9,253 bases of DNA, from contig SXOM01000037.1 in NCBI GenBank assembly GCA_005776735.1, positions 1-9,253 on the forward strand, in the 5' to 3' direction. Positions 6,235 to 9,253 of this stretch are shown piece by piece. Source of the stretch: Pseudomonadota bacterium. GTDB lineage: Bacteria; Myxococcota_A; UBA796; SXON01. How positions within the stretch are numbered: the stretch's first letter is position 1; each line of letters opens with the position of its first letter. The position numbers and the translations under genes are program-made. The notes under the pieces were generated by a model. The model saw nothing but the letters and a program-made list of their open reading frames with translations. It made no database searches and was not told the DNA's origin.

Positions 6235-7440
6235 TCACCGGCAGACCGAGCCGCTCCCGACCACGCCGCCCGGTCCGACCTCGACCGCCACCGTGCCCGC
6301 CGAGCGGTCGACCGTGCTGCCGCCCAGAACCAGCGCGCCGTCCAACCGCACCTGGACACGCCGCTCCTTGAGGTCGACCTGGAGCACGTGCGGGCCCGCA
6401 GTGGCGACCTCGCGCTCGACCATGACCGTGTCGGGGAGCAGCACGTACTGCACGCGGCCCGGGAGCACCCGCACGGCCAGCCCCTCGTCGGCCTGCGCCT
6501 TGCTGCGGAGGCGCACGCCGAACGTCCCCTCCCCTTCGAGCCGGACCTTCAGGTCGCCGACCGGCGCTTCGGAGAGCCACGTCACGCCGCCGCCCTTGGG
6601 GAGCCCGCCGCTCCATCCGGCGCCGCCCGGGGCGCCGCTCCAGGTGGCGAAACAGTCGCCGGCCGACACCGCGACCGGTGGCGCCGCGACCGGCGGCGGC
6701 GGGGCCGGTTCGGGAGCCGGCGGCTCGGGGGGCGGCTCGGGGGTCGGTGCGGGCGGCTCCGGCGCCGGGCCGAGCTGGCTCAGCCGCATCGCGGCGTCGG
6801 TGAGGTAGGCGCCGAAGAGCGCGACGCGGACGAGGTCCTCGTCGGCATCCGCCGCGAGCACGCCTTCGTTCGCGCTCGGCGCGCCCTTCTTGATCTGGTG
6901 CCGGCCACACCCGAGGGCCACGTTGGTCCGCCCCTCGAACTCGACCCACGCCGACGACACGGCGCCGTCCGGACACCGCACCTGGACCAGGTGCGCGCCG
7001 GGGACCAGGCTCGCGCCCTCGGCGCGCATCCGCCCGTCCACGAGCACCACGGCGCCGCGCTCGTCGCCGTCGAAGAGCACCGTGGCGGACTCGCCGCCGC
7101 CTTCGTTCTTGAGCGCGCGCAGCACCGCCATCCCTTCGTCGTCCAACAGGCCGTCGTCGGACGGGTCGAACCCCCCGACCTGCCACGCGCGTCGCCACCC
7201 CGCCATCGCCTGGCTCTGCAGGCCTCCGTTCCACGCGCGGACGCCGTCGTAGTAGTGCAGGCGGGCGATCTCCCCGTCCGGGACGAGCAGGCGCGTGGCG
7301 CCCGCGGCCTCCTCTGCGTCCTGGAGCGCGTCGCGGGCGCCGTGATCGTCGCGGGCGAAGAGCGCCCGGCGGGCGCGCTCCAACGCGACGGGGAGGGCGT
7401 CGGCCGCGGTCGCGGTCGCACAGAAGGCCAGAAGGAGCAC
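6235..7440 (-). CDS. Exported protein: helical repeat, PEGA-like, Pro-rich linker, jelly-roll-like C-terminal domain
   Basis: 401 residues from a GTG start fixed by an in-frame TAA at 7450-7452. The signal MLLLAFCATATA with cleavage near residues 12-15 has no basic residue. Residues about 16-110 are Ala-rich helices like degenerate TPR units (ALERARRALFARDDHGAR, YYDGVRAWNGG). Residues about 118-178 look like a PEGA-type surface domain: GAVVLVDGR...EGASLVPGAHLVQV. Residues 222-257 are a Pro/Glu/Ala linker. Residues about 260-401 are beta-rich, with VLQVDLKERRVQVRLDG and AGTVAVEVGPGG resembling the LamG/DUF1080-like jelly roll used for carbohydrate binding; Cys262 and Cys400 sit at its two ends and could clamp it. 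No catalytic residues can be assigned. It lies 32 bases after the glycosyltransferase-like gene, so it may share its transcript, though a candidate own promoter exists. Confidence 0.82.
   Translation of the reverse strand: MLLLAFCATATAADALPVALERARRALFARDDHGARDALQDAEEAAGATRLLVPDGEIARLHYYDGVRAWNGGLQSQAMAGWRRAWQVGGFDPSDDGLLDDEGMAVLRALKNEGGGESATVLFDGDERGAVVLVDGRMRAEGASLVPGAHLVQVRCPDGAVSSAWVEFEGRTNVALGCGRHQIKKGAPSANEGVLAADADEDLVRVALFGAYLTDAAMRLSQLGPAPEPPAPTPEPPPEPPAPEPAPPPPVAAPPVAVSAGDCFATWSGAPGGAGWSGGLPKGGGVTWLSEAPVGDLKVRLEGEGTFGVRLRSKAQADEGLAVRVLPGRVQYVLLPDTVMVEREVATAGPHVLQVDLKERRVQVRLDGALVLGGSTVDRSAGTVAVEVGPGGVVGSGSVCR
6670..6777 (-). repeat. Proline-rich low-complexity linker coding region
   Basis: This tract encodes residues 222-257 of the PEGA-like protein, with repeated PEPP and PAPE units. 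It is likely an extended spacer between the N-terminal domains and the C-terminal jelly roll, possibly crossing the cell wall. Confidence 0.6.
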
Positions 7441-7446
7441 GGCACG

Positions 7447-7452
7447 GCGTTA
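7447..7452 (-). promoter_or_regulatory. Candidate -10 element upstream of the PEGA-like gene
   Basis: On the minus strand TAACGC, preceded by TGTGC, ends 6 bases before GTG 7440, the same spacing as for the gene at 4585; no ribosome binding site is visible. The hexamer is a weak match and also contains the in-frame TAA. Confidence 0.25.
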
Positions 7453-7472
7453 GCACACCGTGGGGGCCGCGG

Positions 7473-8816
7473 TCAATCGGGGAGGATCGCCGCGTCGGAG
7501 AGGTGCCGCTCCACCCGGTATGCTTTCTTGTCCGCGTCCCAGCGGACCGAGCCGTCGGTGGCCGCTTCCAGCGCGGGGCGCGCGGCCTCGTCGAGCCACC
7601 GGGCGCACTCGAATTCGCGCCCTGCGCGCAGGGTCGAGATGCCCTGGAGCACCTCGCAGCCGTCGTGCCGCGCCCGCGAACCGAGCCCCGCGCGGGGGAC
7701 CACCCACCACCGACACCCGGGGCACTCCGCCAGCATCACCTCGAGCGCCTCGGCCTCGGGGCGGAAGTGGCGCGCTTCGCCGCGCACGCGGTCGCGCCCT
7801 TCGACGAGCTGCACGCCCACCGAAGCGACCAGCACCACCAGGAGCGCCCAGCCGGCATGGCGCCACCGCAGCGCCCACGGCACGGCCGACGCACCGAGCA
7901 CCGCGGCCACGACCACCGGGACCACGACCATCCGGCTGGTCGCCACCTCGAGCCCGGCGATCCACGCCAAGGTGATGCCGAGCTGGGCCACAGCGGCGAA
8001 CGCGACGAGCCGCGCCACCGGGTCGGCGCGATGCAGCCACAACGCGACGGCGCCGAGGCCGAACCACACCACGCCGCCCGAGCCCCACAACCGGCCCCCG
8101 AAGTTGCCGACGTCGGCCCACCACGCGGCGAAGCGGAACCGTTCGACGAGGCCGTTCCAGTCGGCGAAGTCGGTGGGGCTCGCGGCGTAGCCGTGGATGC
8201 CGAGCGCCTTGATGGCGAGCCACACCAGCGGCCCCCAGGCCGCGACCGCCGCCTGCGGGGTGCGCCGCCACACCGCCCACGCGGCCACCACGACCCAGCC
8301 TTCGTAGCGGACCAGGCCCAGCGCGCCGACCAGCACGTCGCCCAGACGAAGGTGCCCGGCTGCGCCCGCCCAGAACGCCGCGAAGAGGAAGAGCAAGAAC
8401 GTGGACTCCTGGTAGAAGACCGTGCCCCAGCTCGTCCACGCCGGCGTGGTGGACGCCGCCACGAACGCCCAACCCGCCCACACCGCGCGCGCTTCGCCGA
8501 ACCGCGGGGCGGCGAGGCGCTGCGCGAGGAGTGTGCCCATCGCGGCGGCCACCGCCGACACCAGGGCCATCGCCGCACGCCCTTCGACGAGCCCGCCGCC
8601 GAGCTGCGCCACGGCCCACACCCAGAGCTGCGCCGCCGGGAGCCAGTCCTGGATGAGCAGGTGGTCGCGCCCCGCCCACCGTTGAAAACCGTCGTACGCA
8701 AACGCGGTGGGCGTCTGGCTGACCAGCAGCATGCGCCACCCGAAACCCACCACCAGCGCCACCACCGCCGGCAGCCACGGCGTCGGCACCGTGGGCTCGG
8801 CGGGGCGGAGGTTCAC
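7473..8816 (-). CDS. Polytopic membrane protein, GT-C-type glycosyltransferase candidate
   Basis: 447 residues from GTG 8816, which overlaps the accC stop in GTGA. The frame is open further upstream but there only shadows accC. About 10-11 hydrophobic helices span residues 14 to about 340, followed by a soluble tail of roughly 100 residues with CPGC and Asp/Arg-rich segments. The first outside loop after helix 1 carries acidic residues at 42, 51 and 57 (YDGFQRW, RDHLLIQDWLP), and a later TVFYQEST segment precedes another helix. This layout fits the GT-C superfamily (ArnT/PMT-like, glycosyltransferase family 39), which moves sugars from polyprenyl-phosphate donors on the outer face of the inner membrane. 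The exact acceptor is unknown. The family call is by topology and loop pattern only; a transporter or an O-antigen ligase-type protein is less likely. It is coupled to accC but no functional link is obvious. Confidence 0.72.
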   Translation of the reverse strand: MNLRPAEPTVPTPWLPAVVALVVGFGWRMLLVSQTPTAFAYDGFQRWAGRDHLLIQDWLPAAQLWVWAVAQLGGGLVEGRAAMALVSAVAAAMGTLLAQRLAAPRFGEARAVWAGWAFVAASTTPAWTSWGTVFYQESTFLLFLFAAFWAGAAGHLRLGDVLVGALGLVRYEGWVVVAAWAVWRRTPQAAVAAWGPLVWLAIKALGIHGYAASPTDFADWNGLVERFRFAAWWADVGNFGGRLWGSGGVVWFGLGAVALWLHRADPVARLVAFAAVAQLGITLAWIAGLEVATSRMVVVPVVVAAVLGASAVPWALRWRHAGWALLVVLVASVGVQLVEGRDRVRGEARHFRPEAEALEVMLAECPGCRWWVVPRAGLGSRARHDGCEVLQGISTLRAGREFECARWLDEAARPALEAATDGSVRWDADKKAYRVERHLSDAAILPD

Positions 8817-9253
8817 TCCTGACCCGCGAGTACCGCGGGGAGCCAGGCGGTGTCGTAGTCGCCGCGAAGGAACCGCGGGTGCTGGAGGATGCGGCGGTGG
8901 ATGCCCGCCGAGGTCGGAACCCCTTCGACCACGAGGGCCTCCAGCGCCGCGCGCATGCGCTCGATCGCGGTGGCACGATCGGGCCCGTGGGCGATGATCT
9001 TGGCCACCATCGAGTCGTACTGCGGCGGGATGCGGTCGCCTTCGCGCAGCCACGTGTCGACGCGGATGCCCTCCCCCGCGGGGAAACGCAGGCGCACGAC
9101 CTGGCCGGGCACCGGCCGGAACTGGTCGTCTTCGGCGTTGATGCGACACTCGATGGCGTGCCCGCGCGGCGCGTACACCGGCCGGACCACCTCGTTGGCG
9201 GCGACACGCAGCATCAGCTCCACGAGATCCAGGCCGGTGACCCTCTCGGTGAC
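8813..9253 (-). CDS. accC: Biotin carboxylase subunit of acetyl-CoA carboxylase, C-terminal part (5' end outside window)
   Basis: The visible 146 residues match the end of biotin carboxylase, which uses ATP and bicarbonate to carboxylate biotin on its carrier protein, the first half-reaction of malonyl-CoA synthesis in the cytoplasm. It opens with VTERVTGLDLVELMLRVA, the standard block after the catalytic EMNTRIQVEHP segment, then RGHAIECRINAED, whose Arg corresponds to Arg338 of E. coli AccC, then PPQYDSMVAKIIAHG and a C-terminal helix pair with VEGVPTSAGIHRRIL. The chain ends about where E. coli AccC ends, with no biotinyl domain fused, so it is the stand-alone bacterial type. Propionyl-CoA or pyruvate carboxylase subunits share this fold, so the substrate pathway is not certain. 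The ATP-grasp part lies beyond the window edge. The following gene overlaps it by 4 bases. Confidence 0.93.
   Translation of the reverse strand, partial: VTERVTGLDLVELMLRVAANEVVRPVYAPRGHAIECRINAEDDQFRPVPGQVVRLRFPAGEGIRVDTWLREGDRIPPQYDSMVAKIIAHGPDRATAIERMRAALEALVVEGVPTSAGIHRRILQHPRFLRGDYDTAWLPAVLAGQE

Noticed and set aside
4776..6371. 531-codon Arg-rich frame within the MopE-type gene and past its stop
   Set aside because: The composition is dominated by Arg from shifted GAC/CGG codons; the MopE repeats and consistent Asp-rich motifs prove the other frame.
6214..8190. 658-codon open frame on the plus strand
   Set aside because: It crosses two minus-strand genes and is Arg/Ala/Pro-rich without recognisable motifs; the minus-strand products have a signal peptide, membrane helices and domain structure.
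8817..9149. N-terminal extension of the GT-C-type protein
   Set aside because: It reads as an Arg-rich shadow of accC, whose own frame gives a clear biotin carboxylase sequence; GTGA coupling at 8813-8816 fits a start there.

Overview
The window is very GC-rich DNA that is almost fully coding. It looks like a chromosomal segment from Myxococcota (a deltaproteobacterium-like predator or soil/aquatic lineage). The pointers are a PEGA/TPR-type protein tail with two membrane helices, a lipoprotein with MopE-type Asp-rich repeats behind a DDTG linker, orphan periplasmic binding proteins, cysteine-rich lipoproteins, and heavy use of GTG starts. This placement is inferred from protein style; no rRNA or marker phylogeny is available. 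I see no rRNA, tRNA, CRISPR array, insertion sequence or phage gene, and no gene-free stretch above about 100 bases.

Region 1 (2-4482, + strand) is a tightly packed six-gene run. It starts with the end of a membrane protein with a paired-helix tail. Then come a lipoprotein-type branched-chain amino acid (LIVBP-like) binding protein, two adjacent cysteine-rich lipoproteins that are paralogues of each other, a membrane-anchored beta-rich protein from a TTG start, and a small outer-membrane beta-barrel. Neighbours overlap by 1, 4, 13 and 16 bases and the last gap is 9 bases, so the run is very likely one translationally coupled operon. Every recognisable product appears exported, which suggests a cell-envelope module. 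Its biochemical job cannot be read from sequence. A GC-rich hairpin follows the last stop.

Region 2 (4585-6159, + strand) is a separate gene for a secreted or lipid-anchored protein: a DDTG-rich linker, three MopE-type putative metal-binding repeats, and a long beta-rich C-terminal domain of unknown role.

Region 3 (6235-9253, - strand) runs toward region 2. In transcription order it has the C-terminal part of biotin carboxylase (accC, the first step of malonyl-CoA synthesis), a polytopic GT-C-type glycosyltransferase candidate overlapping it by 4 bases, and 32 bases later an exported protein with a helical repeat domain, a PEGA-like domain, a proline-rich linker and a jelly-roll-like C-terminal domain. 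A hairpin lies between the convergent genes.

The most interesting signals are the tandem cysteine-patterned lipoprotein paralogues, a set of extremely short export signals without basic residues whose starts are mostly fixed by upstream stops, and two GTG starts that each follow a TA-type hexamer by exactly 6 bases with no ribosome binding site, which suggests leaderless mRNAs.
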